From positions 10,974,001-11,038,000 of the forward strand of contig NC_026656.2 of assembly GCF_000004075.3 (NCBI RefSeq): a stretch of DNA of 64,000 nucleotides, written 5' to 3'. The stretch comes from Cucumis sativus (lineage: Eukaryota; Streptophyta; Magnoliopsida; Cucurbitales; Cucurbitaceae). Shown here one piece after another: positions 11,700-25,139 of this stretch. The first letter of the stretch is position 1. Each line of letters starts with the position of its first letter. The notes below the pieces were generated by a model, which searched no databases, had not been told where the DNA came from, and saw nothing but the letters and a program-made list of their open reading frames with translations. The position numbers were made by a program, and so were the translations under genes.

Positions 11700-12944
11700 A
11701 CGGGGGTGTTTAATAACTAATTGTACGGATAATTTGGTTTATTAGGTACCAAAACCAAAATGAATATTTCTTAAAAATTATTATTTGGAATTATTAATCA
11801 AATAAAATATGAAATTGGTTCTTCTATTTTTTCAAAACAAAATAGAGTCATACAATTGGTTTTTTATTGCTTTTATATTTTAAAAAACATAATAATACTT
11901 CCATCCTTATTTGTTAACCAAAAAAAATTATGATTTTTTAAAAATTTTGTGCGATTAAAAGCAAAAGATCTTAAACTTAAAGATACTATAACATAATTTC
12001 CACTATCAACATAATTTTGAAGATTAAAAAACGTTTCATAAAAGTAATAGTGGAAGTATAATTATTTTTAATTTAACTTGTTTTTTTTTTTTAAATGGTA
12101 ATTAAAATGTGCTTATCCTCTACACAGTCTTTAAAATCAATTTATAATGTTTTAAAATTTTTGTAAATATAGTTTAAAGTGGATTTTGAGAAAGTATATA
12201 TATTGGAAGAATGGTTGTCAAAAAAGAAAAGAAAAATCAGTAGGGGAAATGAAGTTGAAAATATTAATTAATTAAGGAATTAAGTTTAGTGGGGTGTTTG
12301 ATTAAGGCTAATGGATGTGGACATTGTTACCATCTATTTTACATTGCTTTTCTAATTAGTGCTAATCTCAACTTTTGGGCAGCTATACTAATAATAATAA
12401 AAAACCTAAATGTTAACTAATAATAATTAATTTTAAAAAACTTTTCTTTTCTTTTTTCTTTTCGCTTTTCATATTTTCTTTCTTTCTTTCTCAAAGGAAA
12501 AAACATGTAAAGGTTTTGAGTTTATTAAAATGATACCATCTGAACTTTCAGTTTTTAAATTTATACATTGTAATTTTCATTTTCATTAAATAATCACTTT
12601 TCATATTCAGTGTTATTATCTATTAATAAATTTAAAGAAATTGAAAATAGAGAATTTTTAAAAAGAGTGAATTTTACAACATATTTGCAACTTATCATAG
12701 CTAGTCATTGATATGCTATAGTGATAAAAGACTATCAGTAATAGAAGACGATGTAATAGAATCCAAAATTTTGTTATAATTTGTAAATATTTTAATTTAT
12801 TTTGTTATTTCTAAAAAATACTTCTTTAATTAAATTCATTATTATGATAGGAGTTAGGAAGGTTGATTGTCATATGCCTTTGTATCAAAGAAAAATATAC
12901 TTTTCTTTCACTTGTTTGTATAAAAAATGTCTATAAATTTGAAA
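11700..12944. other. ATP sulfurylase 5' flank and AT-rich intergenic DNA
   Basis: The 70 bases or so above the ATG are GC-richer and form the 5' UTR of the minus-strand gene. Beyond that is AT-rich sequence with poly-T/TTTTC tracts near 12440-12490. At 12690-12770 there are degenerate TAGTCATTGATATG/GACTATCAGTAATAG-type units resembling the minisatellite at 32.2 kb. No gene is seen. Confidence 0.55.
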
Positions 12945-13865
12945 AGGGTTTAAAAATATCCCTATTATTAATTTTGGATGAAATCATTAAAGTTTTTATT
13001 TAGAAAGTGTGGATGAACTGTTGAAAAGTTTTATAAATATACTTAAATTTAAAAATATTCAAATATACTTTAATTAATCTAATTTTATACCAAATTTCTT
13101 AGTATCTAAAATAAAAACTAAAATTTTAAGTTAAAACCAAATTTCGATCGATAGGTAGAGATTTATATCGATATATTCACATGTCCATGAGTTCCATATC
13201 AATAGAAGATGTGAATCAATATTTCCATTACATCTTAAAAAATTCCACATATCACAAAAAATAGACATCAGAATAACACTATAATTATAATATAAATAAT
13301 AGATATGTTTACTAATTTGAAAATAATAAAATATTTATTAAATTATTTAAAAATTTTATAATTTTTCCAAAAATATCGATGGAAATGACATTTCAAACCT
13401 TGGTTAAAACATAAAATTTCAAAAAAAATATCACAAAATTCTAAAATAAAAATTTCTTCTTAAAACATAGTAAAACAATGATTACTCAAACAAAAAAAAA
13501 AACCCTCACATTGACAAATCTATTAGACAATCACTATCTAGTAATAGTCAAAATACATTTTTTACTTCACAATTAATTGTACGTTAATTAAAATAATAAC
13601 TATAAAAATTGGTTGTGTTTGTGTTCTATTAGTGCTTGTTAATAATCAAATAAAATTAAGATCACAGTTTTAACTTAAAATTTTGGTTTTTATTTTGATT
13701 GGAGAGAAAATTGGTATAAATTTTGAATTAATGAATGTATTTTTGAATTTTTTTTAAAAAACTCAAAAGTATTTATAAAACTTTTTCAATAGTTGATTGG
13801 TATTTTTTAAACAAAACTTTAACAATTTCTATCCAAAATTAAGGATATTTTTTAAATTTCTTTTA
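12945..13865. mobile_element. foldback/MITE-like element with ~190-bp imperfect inverted arms
   Basis: The left arm (about 12945-13137) and right arm (about 13677-13865) are imperfect reverse complements. Shared landmarks are AATTTTGGAT, GAAAAGTTTTATAAATA, TTTATACCAA and AAAATTTTAAGTTAAAAC. The ~540-bp centre is unrelated AT-rich DNA containing ATCGATAT-type motifs. There is no coding capacity. Boundaries are judged by eye and I could not settle a target-site duplication. A related arm occurs near 54.1-54.3 kb, so this is a repeat family. Confidence 0.6.
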
Positions 13866-16787
13866 AAAGATTGAAGGACCTTTTGGGGTATTTTTGACCC
13901 AATGACCCTACAAAATTTAGGAGCATTTTTTTTATATAATTTAACTTATTTTATGACCAAACTTTTTAAAATATTTATAAATATTGTAGAGAACTTTTTA
14001 AAATATTTATAAATATCGTAGAATATTAGAGTACAGGTGTAATAGATCAGGATAGATTAGATGAAGATAGACTATGGTTTGATTAGGGTTAAAACAATTT
14101 ATTAATTGATAAGCATGAAAAATAAAATGTATTGGATAATTGAGCTTTAATTTTTTAACTTTTTATACACAGTAATAACAATAACAATAAAATCAATTTT
14201 TTATTTGTTAAAATTAAGTTTTTTTTAAAAAAAACTTTTGTGTTTTGATAGTAGAGGCCACGTGTGATTACCATATATAATAGTACAATGCAATCAAATA
14301 AGAATAATAAAAATGATTATACAATATATAAATGAAAAGGTATGAATTAAAGAGAGCATAATTTTAATGGCAATATGTCTAAAGTTAACTCATATGTTGA
14401 ATTTGAATTGGATTTAAGGGTAAGGAGAGACCCAACAAACTATTAAAGGGAGGCCACACCTTAAACCTTTTTTATTTTATTTTCAATTTTATGTATTGTC
14501 TCATACACCCACCAGCCACCAACAATTCTTTTCAAATATATAAACAACCATACTCTAATCAATTCATAGCTAATTTTTTTTGTGACACATATTTCAGATT
14601 TGGACTGCTCAACTATACTTATTTTCCCTCCTTTCCTCTTAATTAATAATATTATTTTATATAATTAACATCTAAAGTTCAATTACCGATGATAATAATC
14701 GTCTTTCTTTTAACCAATTTAAGCGTTTAATTTTAACAATAAATTAAGTATTTGAAAATTAGTCAAAATGGTTTGAAGTATGTTTTTTAAATAGTTTATG
14801 GAAAGAATTTAAATAAAAATGTATTTTTTTTTTCTTCTTTCAACTGCATCCTATCTATTATCTAACCCTTAAACTATATGAAATATGTTAAGAGTTGGTT
14901 CGTATAATTAATAGAAATTATTAGTTTTTTAATTTTAAGAAAAAGGACGATAACAAGTGAGGCCGACAGCTTAGATATCTATATTTTAAAACTACAAAAA
15001 GAATTGTTACCTTTTATGATTTGAACTTATATATTGTCTAATTAATCTAATGTTTTGGTATCGTAGTAGAGGATAACCACTATATAATCTTTTGGGATTT
15101 TATTAAACACTAAAGTATATATTTATATCTTTTGTATAATACTATAACAAATCAATTTTGTATTTTCTGTTTTTTAAATAAATATCAATTTTACTTGTTT
15201 GGACTTTGGAGTTGGTTCAATTTTTAGTCTCTTATCTTTTGAATTCTTTATACTTTCAATAAGTCTTACATTTAGCCTCTTTTAGTTATAAATTGATTAA
15301 ATAATAATAATAATTTTTGTGAATAGTGCGTTTTTGCAAAATAATTTATAATCGGTTTTTTTAATGTATATATATATATAAATAAACTAAGATTGGAGTT
15401 AGATTTATTTAAAATATAAAACTTAAAAGAATAAAAACTAAAATGATATTTTAACCTAAAAAAGAAAATATCTCATAAAATGAACTTGATTGAGTGAAAT
15501 TTATCACTAGGTTTTGTTATTGTTAATGGTTATGGTGGCCATCGTATGTATAATTTCATTAAAATTTTAATTATAATTTAATTTAAGGAGTTGTCTAATT
15601 AATTTAATCTATTGGGCTGATTTTTATGTAGCCAATCCTAGATTAGGTATATATTCTTTAAAAGTAGTGTTATTAATTACACATCATAATCTATTTTACA
15701 ATGAATTGGGAATATAATAATCACCCAAAAGTAGGGTGAGATCATTTAGTAGAATAATTATGGGATGAGGAAAGAATCTTTTATATTTAGGAAGAGATAA
15801 TCATGTTAATTACTAGGGAGTTAAATTTACTTTGCACAATGTATGAATGTAAGGTATCAATGATCAATAGACATGTGATTCGATTCCTTCTCTCCTCATT
15901 TTGTACTAAAACAAATATCAAGTGGTTTCATTCATAATCATATTTTAACCAAATTTGATTGAAATGATTAAGACATTATATCATTGTCTAAAATGGTAAA
16001 AATTTGAATCTCCACGCAATAAATGGTTGTATTTTAAATTTTAAATTGTCTTGATTTGTAAACTTAGCTATCTCAAAATTATTGAAACAAAAATGAACCA
16101 TTATATCATTTGCACTTTTTGATGCAAGCCCCAATGTCAAACTGAAGCATAGTTCAACCTTGAGACATGTATTCGTTGATTAGACATCAATCGTATAATT
16201 GTGTATGAAAATTTTGATAATTTGTTGAAGCATTAGAAAAACTTAGACAATAATATTAAAATACATTGCATTTGAAATATTTTTCAAAAGGCAAAAATGG
16301 AAAGAGAAGAAAGAGATGAAGATGGCCCCTGGCCTTAATGGATGCCAAAGGGGTAATGAAAGTATATGTTTGGGTGAACCCACCACTTGATATTAAATCT
16401 GCCTCTTTCATTCATTTTTGTCTCTCCAAAAAAGATTAAAAAACATCATATACATATAAACATTTAACCTATTCATTATGGGTGTCCTTGTTATAATCAC
16501 TTACCTTTCAAAAGATTTTCTAAAAGTATTTTAAACAATTTTTATATAAAAAAACAATAATAATAATAATAAAAGGTTTTTTAAAAAAACGAAGAAAAAA
16601 AAATATTTACATTTTATAAATTTTTTTTTTTGTTAAATATTCTATTTTTGATTGTTTTTTATTAGAAAATCATATTTGCAAAAAAAAAAAATTTAAAATT
16701 ATTCTTTAAACATTAATCAGTAGTAATTTAGTTTAGTCTCTGCTATTTACTTTTCACTCTTAGCTGATAAATCTAGTTTAAATTTAA
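13866..16787. other. intergenic, AT-rich
   Basis: No gene is seen. There is a short tandem duplication at about 13961-14024 built on CTTTTTAAAATATTTATAAA. A 22-bp block (14434-14455) recurs exactly at 20916-20937. The rest is low-complexity AT-rich DNA. Confidence 0.6.
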
Positions 16788-16820
16788 GGGATTGTTTGGG
16801 AGGGGGTTTATAGAATATTA

Positions 16821-18515
16821 AGGTGTGTTTGGGGGAAGAGTTGAGTTATAGAGGATTAGAGTTATGATAAACTTGGGATGATGATAAGATGTGTTTGGGG
16901 AAAGGGTTATGGAAAAAGTGTTATGATAAGATGTGTTTGGAGGAAGGGTTACGTGGGTAGGGTTATAATATGATATGTTTAGTGAAAGGGTTATATGGGT
17001 AGTGTTATGAAATTTTTTATTTTTTATTTTTTTAAATTTAGATTATAGATCCAATACACAAATTTCTATACTTAATTTACTCAATCATTTTAGTTTTCGT
17101 AAAATAATTTGTCCAAATTTCCTTAAATACGACGCTCATTTTCAACATTTTTTTTTTAGTAATCCTTACTTGTGGATAAATTTTTTATAAAAAAATTCAT
17201 ATTCTAAATGTAATACATAAATTTTGTATATTTAATTTATCAAATTGTCATAGTTTTTGTAAAATAATTTGCCTTAATTTCTTTAAATACAATGCTCATT
17301 TTCAACATTTGTGCGATTTTTTTTTTAAATATATTCTACATCAATTACACGAATTTCGTATATTTAATTTACCAAATCGTCCTAGTTTTCATAAAAAAAA
17401 TTCCTTAATTTCTTTAAATACGACGTTCATTTTCAATCTTTTCTAAGTAGTCGTTAGGTGCGAATAATTTTCTTTTTAATTCATGTTCTAAATTCAATAA
17501 CACAAATTTCATTTATTTAATTTATCAAATTGTCCTAGATTTTGTAAAATAAGTTGCCTTAATTTATTTAACTACAACATTGATTTTCAACATTTTGTAA
17601 GTAACGTTATGTTTCAATAAATTGGTTTTTATGAATGTGACACGTAACCGAAAAACATGTAAATAAGTGCAAATAATCATCGAAATTACGAAGTCCTGAA
17701 AACAGAAAATAACAATCAAGACTTTTACCAACTCTAGTTTTGTTTTCTCGTGTGAAATTACAATGAATCTAGTTTTAGATTTCTCTTCAATTTATTTTAG
17801 ACTACTTTTAAAATATCAACTTTAATTTTTATTATTTTTAACGGTGGTTTATATACTTTCAAAATATTTATTTTAGTCATTATGCAATAATGATTAGGTA
17901 AAAAATCATGAATCTACCATCTCTATAACAAATGATTTGTTATGTTAATTTAACAAAACTTAATTTAATAACCAAAATAACATTATGAAAGTGACGAAAT
18001 ATAGACACCACCTCTAGATTTGTTGAAATTACGGTCCTCACTAATTTTTAATTTAATCAAATAGTCCTTATAGTTTGCTAATTGTTGTAATCAATTTATG
18101 GTAATTTGTTAAAATTGTACCATTTTTTTTTTTTATTGAATTGATATTCCTTAGATATTTAAGCTAGTTAACAAAATACAATAAAGTTGAGATTGATATC
18201 AAAATCTTAATTTCACAAATATATTGATGTGAATTCTAACATAAAGTTGATTGAAGGTAATTAAATTAAAATTTTAATGGTGTAATTTACAATAAATTAT
18301 CCAATTCAAGAGTAAAGGAAGAAATTAAAATTTTAATAATGTATGTAGAAACTATAAATGAGAAAAAAATATTTAAAATAAATGAATTAATTATAAATGA
18401 ATAAGTGTTGAGAAAGGGTTGAGGAGAGGGGTTAGGGGTAAAACTAGGATTATAATAACCCTTTTCCCAAACATGGGTTGAGTTACCTAACCCAACGGCT
18501 CACCCAAACATACCC
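16821..18515. mobile_element. nested Tourist-like element inside the cluster
   Basis: The left end AGGTGTGTTTGGG and the reverse-complemented right end GGGTATGTTTGGG match as terminal inverted repeats. TTA flanks both sides (16818-16820 and 18516-18518), again a Harbinger-type target duplication. If correct, this 1.7-kb element inserted just inside the left end of the outer one. Immediately to its right (18519-18590) another GTTTGGGGGAGGG-type motif suggests a further partial unit. Confidence 0.55.
17040..17600. repeat. four degenerate ~130-160-bp direct repeats inside the Harbinger-like element
   Basis: Four copies share the order: CAAATTTC-like block, TTTAATTTA-CAAAT, TAGTTTT-GTAAAATAA, CTTAATTTCTTTAAATACGA, then GCTCATTTTCAACATTT. 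The last landmark ends near 17150, 17310, 17440 and 17594. Copies differ at many sites, so the array is old. It encodes nothing obvious. Confidence 0.7.
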
Positions 18516-19691
18516 TTAGAATTATCATAATCCCCCACTCCTGTTTGGGGGAGGGTTAGCATAAGAGGGGATTAGGACACCCTTTGTCTTTATTTTTAAA
18601 TTTTTACAGCTCTATTATTTTTGCATTACTGACATTTTGTAAAGATTAAAAAGGATCTACAATTTTCTTTTCTCTTCTTAAAAAAGTATTAAAATTTTAG
18701 TTTTTTTTAAACTGAGTATTGTATTTTAAAATATTAGTAGGGTGGACAGTAAAATTTTAATAAAATAAATTTAGGAAAATTAGTTATATAAGATTTTTTT
18801 TAAATAGAGAAAAGATTTATACCCTTTCATACAAATAATCATTTTTTTTATATAAAAACTTAGCTTATGAACATTTTTTTATTAAAGGGTTACCTATTTT
18901 AAAAAATTAAAGAAAAATATAGTTTTTAAAAACTTGTTATTGTTATTATTTTTTAATTTTGATTATTAATTCGTAGTTAAAAAACATGACTTAATTTTAA
19001 AATAACAAAATAATTAACCAACTAACATTGTTTATCTTTCAAAATTAAAATTAAGTTGATAAACATTATTTGCATATACAACCTTCAAACCTTCAAAAAT
19101 TTGTTATTAGTTTTTACTATAGTTTTACTCAATCAAAATTTGAGAAACTAAAAAAATGTCTCAAATTTAGAATTAGAATTGAACTAGAAATTTTAGTGTC
19201 CAAAGTTGGAGGGAAAAATAATGATTAAATTTAATAAATATTATAAAAAATTGTAAAAAAATAATTTTAATAAAAATGGAAAATGGATATCGAATGAAGA
19301 CTGATTTTTTTTCACAAAAAGAAAACTTAAAGATTGAGAAGAATTTTTTTAAAAAAAAATATTTTTTATAGCTAAAATTACTTCCTAATATGATTTATTA
19401 AAATAAATATATTAAATTTGTTCATTGGATATACATTAAAAAAAATCATAACACTATGATAATCCTTCCCTCAAACGCATACTATCATAACACTACCTAT
19501 CATAATCCTTCTCCTAAACGCATATTATCATAACACTACATCTATCAATAATCCTTTCACCACATACTATCATAACACTGCCAGTAATAAACATTTCCTC
19601 AAACACATATTATCATAATAGTTTTATCATAACTCCAGGATTATCATAACACTAACCCCATAACTCTACCCTTCTTCCAAACAGTTTCTAA

Positions 19692-20104
19692 ATGTCAGTT
19701 TGTAATATTGCATCAAGACTTATAGACAAATTTGATCCATACTTCAACAATTTAGATTTTAAGAAAAATTTCATTCAATCTTCCTAATATATGTATATTT
19801 AAGAAGGGTGGTAGATTGTCCTCTTGAGTTTTTTTAATCTAGTGGTTTGATGGCTTATGTGTTTGGTTGGTGTTGTCATCTCTCTACAAATAGTTGGTTT
19901 GACGGTTAGGTTGTTGATTGATGTTTTTTTTCTTTGTCCTTATAGCTTTTTGTTGTTTTGCTTAAATCAAGTTTTGTATTGTTCCTTTGATATAAGGACT
20001 TATCTTAGGACGAGTGTTACTAACCATTTTTCTCTCTCACAATTGATTGCTGTGTTTGGGAGTTTACCATCTTCAGAAAAGAAAAAAAATCTAGACCTTA
20101 GTGA
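19692..20104. other. intergenic; T-rich open frame of doubtful meaning
   Basis: An ATG-initiated frame of 95 codons (19857-20144, +) runs into the LTR-like feature below. Its hydrophobic, low-complexity composition does not resemble a protein I know. It may be remnant sequence upstream of an LTR. Confidence 0.4.
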
Positions 20105-20790
20105 AAGGGGGAGATTGTTAATTAGTTTTTTCAATGTTGGTTAAATATCCTTATTTAAGATCTTTAGATTTGGTTCTTGGCTTTTTGATGGTTGTTCCAA
20201 AAGTTGTTTTAGAGTGACCTTATTTAGCAGTTGTGTTTGTTATGAATCATAATATTTTCCTTTTCTGTTGATTCATTCGATGAATATTTTGTTCTTTGGT
20301 ATGTTGTCCTACTAATTAAGAGTACATGGAGCAGTTGCTACACATGTTGTTTTGGCTGTTCATTTCATCAAAAAGTTTGAGAGAGAATATAGTGATTATT
20401 GTTCTAAACTATATTGTCTTTGAGTGTTGGCAGCAAAACTTGTGAGTAGTATGTTTGAGAGTGTAACGATTTAAAGATAAACTACACTGCTTTAGAGGGA
20501 GCCTAAAGTCATTTAAAATTGAGAAGGTTTTCTCATTTTTAGGGAGAGAGCAAAAGGTTGGTTCTTGAGTGAAGGGAGTTCACGTAGAAAATGAGAAAAG
20601 ATTCAATCTAGTGAGATGAGTCTCTTCGCTACTTATAGTCACATACTTACAGGAAATCTAAGTTCTAGAGAGAGAGTTCACATTCAAAGAACTTGTGCAA
20701 GCTTGTTAGTTCAAAAAATACAAATTTATCGTCAAAAGTGTTTCATGAGATTATTCTAGTCCTTGTAACTAAAATTTGGCATCAAGATTA
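20105..20790 (+). mobile_element. possible LTR-retrotransposon relic (LTR-like block)
   Basis: A purine tract AAAGGGGGAGA (about 20104-20114) is directly followed by TTGTTAATTAG, the look of a copia-type polypurine tract and LTR start. About 660 bases later TTTGGCATCAAGATTAG resembles a degenerate primer-binding site (plant consensus begins TGGTATCAGAGC). The block between has no protein frame. No second LTR or pol domain was found, so this is a weak call. Confidence 0.3.
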
Positions 20791-23700
20791 GTAGAAGTAG
20801 TTTCAATTTCAAATTTTTTCTTGAGAAATTATTGAAAATGAAAATAGTTATGAAGCTTATTTATTTATGTTCCTAATTCTCGAAAACAAGAAGCAAAATA
20901 TAGAAAATGCATGAAAACAAACTATTAAAGGGAGGCCTTATCTACCCGTAGCTAAGTGGACTTTTTAGAGTGTGATCTAATTTTTTTCTTAAGTTTGTAA
21001 TTTTTTGTGTAATAGATAATTGGACATCTTCCATGCATGCCTTTTCAAATTAACAAACATATTGGAAATTTTATATCCAATTAAAACTCTCCTAATTTGT
21101 TATCCTACAAATACTTTTTAAAATATTTGAATTTCTATTTATTAAATAACAATTTGATTCAAAAGTTTAAGCGGATAAGGTGAAGGTACATTTAATATAA
21201 TATTTAATCCTATTCTATTAACTTTTTAAAGGTAATATATCTAAAAAAATATATTTTGGTCATGGAGATGTTGTGTGGTTAGAAATTATAGAGATTGGAG
21301 GAAAGGTGTAGATAATATATTAGATGTAGAATATCACAAGAAAGTAGCAAATATGAACATATACCTCATGTAGCATAAATTTGTGGTGTGGACGTATGTC
21401 CACCGTACAAATACACAAATAAGAAAAGAAAAAGAGGATAAATAATATGTAGCATGTTGAAAACATTAGGAAATATTGAGTTTGCTAGAAACAATGAAAG
21501 GATGGGACAAGTATTATTCTTCTACCCTTGATTGATAGTTATAATATATCCTCCAGTTACGTCAATTTGTTTCTTTTCTTATACCTTTGTCAACAAATTA
21601 AATGGCTTCACCATTTGAGTGTGGGACATCAAACTGATCATGTGTCTGTTCTATCATGGACTATTCCTCCTAAATTTCACTTTTCTATGAATAATTTCTA
21701 AGTTATGAATGAATGTTGATAAGAAAAACAAAGAGGTTATTGAAAATATATATTCCAAAATTGAATAGTTGGAAAAAATATTGACCAAAATGATAATTTT
21801 GGCCCTTAATTAATTCTACCCTTTGTTTGATTACGGTCCAAAACTACAAAAAATAAAAATAAATAAAGAATAAAACACCAACTTTAGCTTATTAACTCTT
21901 TAGATTAATTGTAGGCACTACAATTAAATAATGCTAAATAATAAACAAAACTTAACTTATCACTTTACACACCTCATTATTATTTTCTTACATGAACAAA
22001 ATGATTTTATTATTGTAAGATAGAGAACTAAGCAACATAAAAAAGCCAAGGGAAATTAGGATTATCCATTAGACTGTTGGAAAGGATTAACATATACCAA
22101 ATTCATCAACTCATTTTATAATAAATTAATTCACATAATTAATTTTTTAACCGTTTTTAAAAATTAATTCTAGAATAATGAAATTTCCATTTAATGTTTA
22201 AAACCTTTCTTATTTTTATCCTTAAAAACCACCGTTGGTTTTGGAAAAGACTAAAAAGAATATAATTTTTATCTTTCTTCATTCTAGGAGAGCAACTAAT
22301 TTGCTATTTAGTGCTAAGGTCGTGCTGATTTTACTTTCAAAACTTTGGATTTATCTACAATACAGCAATTGACATTTGATTACAACATAGAGCTAAAGTG
22401 TTTTTTTCAAAATAAAAAGAAAAAAAAGATATAATTTTCCTTTTCTAAAAAATATATCATGTAGGTGTAGTATGAAAGGTAAAAGTTGAAAGATGTCAAT
22501 GGAAAGGGTCAAAAATGGAGATTGAAGGTCCCCAAGGTTGAAAAAAGAGAGGGCCTTTTTAGGTACAAAGAGAAACCGAGTATTGTGCGAGTTGAGAAAG
22601 AGACTGAATATATATATATATATATAATATATATATAAGGGTTGGTTCATTTTCCAAGAACCTCTGATGGTAACTTGAAGGGAAGTGATAGCATTACATA
22701 TCACTGCCCATTATTAATAACACTTCTCATCTTTAATTTGTCTTACTCTCACTCTATGCTTCTATCTGACGTCATACCCTTTAATTAATTTGTTACCACT
22801 TATTACTTACAACCAAATTCTTTTTTATTTATTTAGGTTGGTGAGTGTTCAAATCTTCAACTGAATCTTTGAAGTTTGAAGAAACGAAACCTATTCTTTC
22901 ATATGCTTCAATCAAAATATAAATTCTATGAAAGCACACTGTCAATTATGAAATGTGATTATTCTTAAACTAACTTCTTTCATCATGCATGTTGCTTGAT
23001 AATTTGTATATTATTCATTATCCCTGTGTTCTATTACAACTTTATCTATGCTTTAGTTTCTATGTACTTCTAAAATATTTTTTACATAGTTTTGGCTGTT
23101 TGACAAACCACCCCTTTTTAGGGTTTACACAATTCCTAAACCAATTGTCTAAATTCTTTTAAATTTAGGACACAACTATATATCTAACTCAATAAAATTT
23201 ATAAGAAATTAAATTCATAAATACGTAGAACCATTCGCTACGTGGATTGAACCTTTCTCTTATAAGGCATTTATCGAACTTACAATATCCTTTATTTGCC
23301 ACTAGAACAATGTCCGATGATTCTTAACATATTAAACCTTCAAAATTTGTAGACATTTTCTAAATTAGAGAATTTGCTAAACATAAACAAGAAAGTATAC
23401 GATTATGTTTATAATCTAAGTTTTTCAACTTTTCAACTTGTATTTAATAGAATTAACTTATTACTTCATATTTAAACTTTTAATTTTTTTTTTTTAAAAA
23501 AAAAGCAAAACAAAACCCATTACACAAAAGATAAAATTGAGTGGTTAAAGGTATACACATATGGTATATAGATGAAGAGATTATTAAGATTTGAGTGAAC
23601 TAAAAGGAAAGATACACAAAATGGAAAGTTAGGTGAATTACTGAAAATATATACAATATGAAAGTATTTTAATGTAAAGCCATAATAGCCATAAAAACTT

Positions 23701-25035
23701 CAAAAAATAAGGACAAAATAAACTTATAATATACATGAAAGTTGAGCTAATTACGCCCTTGGATACCTATTATAATTTCAAAGAAAAAGTCTTGTAGAGT
23801 TCATAAGAAAGACCTGATAATAGTAGCAATCTTGATGGAATTGAGACTTGTCTCTCTCATGACAAAACAAAAATTTACAATAAATGACTAATAGTAATTA
23901 TTCACTCACTGTAAGCAACCAAAAGAAAAGCCATTGATCTTCAACTAGGGTTATATACCTAAACCATGACAACTTTCCATTGAGATTAATTAAAACATAT
24001 TGGAGAGTAATTTTAAAATTATATAATATTTGAGTGTTGAAAGGTCACATGAAATTTATTTGAACAATTTCAAAATCACTTAATCTTAGACAAACAAGAT
24101 GAACCATTGGATGAATGGGGTTTTTGTAGATCTTCAAAAGTCCAATCTATTTTATATTCTAACTTTTCAAATTGAAGAGGAAACAAAGAGAAATTTTTTT
24201 TTTGGCCTTATCCTTAAAACTTTTTGTTCTACCATTGGACACACATACCAAAGATCTGCACTTGTAAAATCAACCTCTCCAAATTTTATTTTTAGAAAAA
24301 AGGGTGTAACATTTAAAGCAGAAGAAACAAAGTAAGCATAATTGAATTGAATGAGAAGCAAAAGAGAAAGGGGTCTGAAAATGGTGAAAAAATTGTTGTG
24401 AAAAATCGTTATCATATTCACTTCTCTGAATCATTTCCCCTTAGATAAGACACACTGCTAATCCGCAATAACACCAAACAGTCAACAAGTACGAAGAAAC
24501 ACACATCACATCTCTTACAATTTTTCGATCTATTCTCTTTCTCTCTCCTGGTTCATTCTCGATTCCATTAATCTATTTGCGCAACCTACTCGATAAGATA
24601 TCCAACTCTAATATGGTTTGAAAAGGTCGGAAAAAGATAAGATGCGAAGTCTCTCTTTGAAAATATGAAAGCAAAACTGTGAAACCACAAGAGATTTGTT
24701 TGTTTGTTTCCTAAAGCCTACTTCATATAAAACCTAGTATTTTAATAAAAAATAAAATATTCAAGACATGCATACAAATTATGAATGGAAACAAAAGGGG
24801 AAGATTTAAACCCCATCAAAGAAACCATCTTTAAGGAGTTCTTCAAATTATCAAAAAAAAAAAAAAGAAAATTGTTCAGAGACATAAAAATCTCAACTTT
24901 TACAAACCCTAGAAAGATTTTGAGATTTTTGTGAATGTACTGAAAGAATAAAATCACACAAAACAGAAAAAGAAAACAACCCAGAAGAAAATCTAAGAAA
25001 CCCAGATGAGGAATAAAGGAACAGAAATTTCATAC
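20791..25035. other. gene-poor stretch; its right part may belong to the MIR167 transcript
   Basis: No protein gene is seen. It contains the second copy of the 22-bp block (20916-20937), a TATATA microsatellite near 22608-22635 and AT-rich filler. The segment 24420-24720 is less AT-rich and, read on the minus strand, could be downstream exons of the MIR167 primary transcript. That is inference only. Confidence 0.5.
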
Positions 25036-25139
25036 CTTTTTTGAAGGATTGTGGATGCGAAACGGCTGATTGGGTCTGAAAATCATGAGACTAATTAGGG
25101 TTTTTGTTTTGGTATTGGGATTTTGAAATTAGGGCTAAA

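Larger units (their letters stand above)
16788..19688. mobile_element. PIF/Harbinger-like non-autonomous element cluster (outer ends)
   Basis: The left end reads GGGATTGTTTGGG and the reverse complement of the right end reads GAAACTGTTTGGAAG. Both are flanked by TAA (16785-16787 and 19689-19691), the 3-bp target duplication typical of PIF/Harbinger and Tourist elements. The right subterminal region (19440-19688) is an array of roughly 50-bp units containing TATCATAACACTA and TCATAATCCTT. The left side (16821-17010) has the inverse, with GTTATGATAAGATGTGTTTG units. No transposase is visible. Because another set of ends lies inside, which left end belongs to which right end is not certain. Confidence 0.6.

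Noticed and set aside
11257..11713. Plus-strand frames over ATP sulfurylase exon 1
   Set aside because: They are antisense to a clearly conserved exon with a transit peptide and miR395 site, and have no recognisable product.
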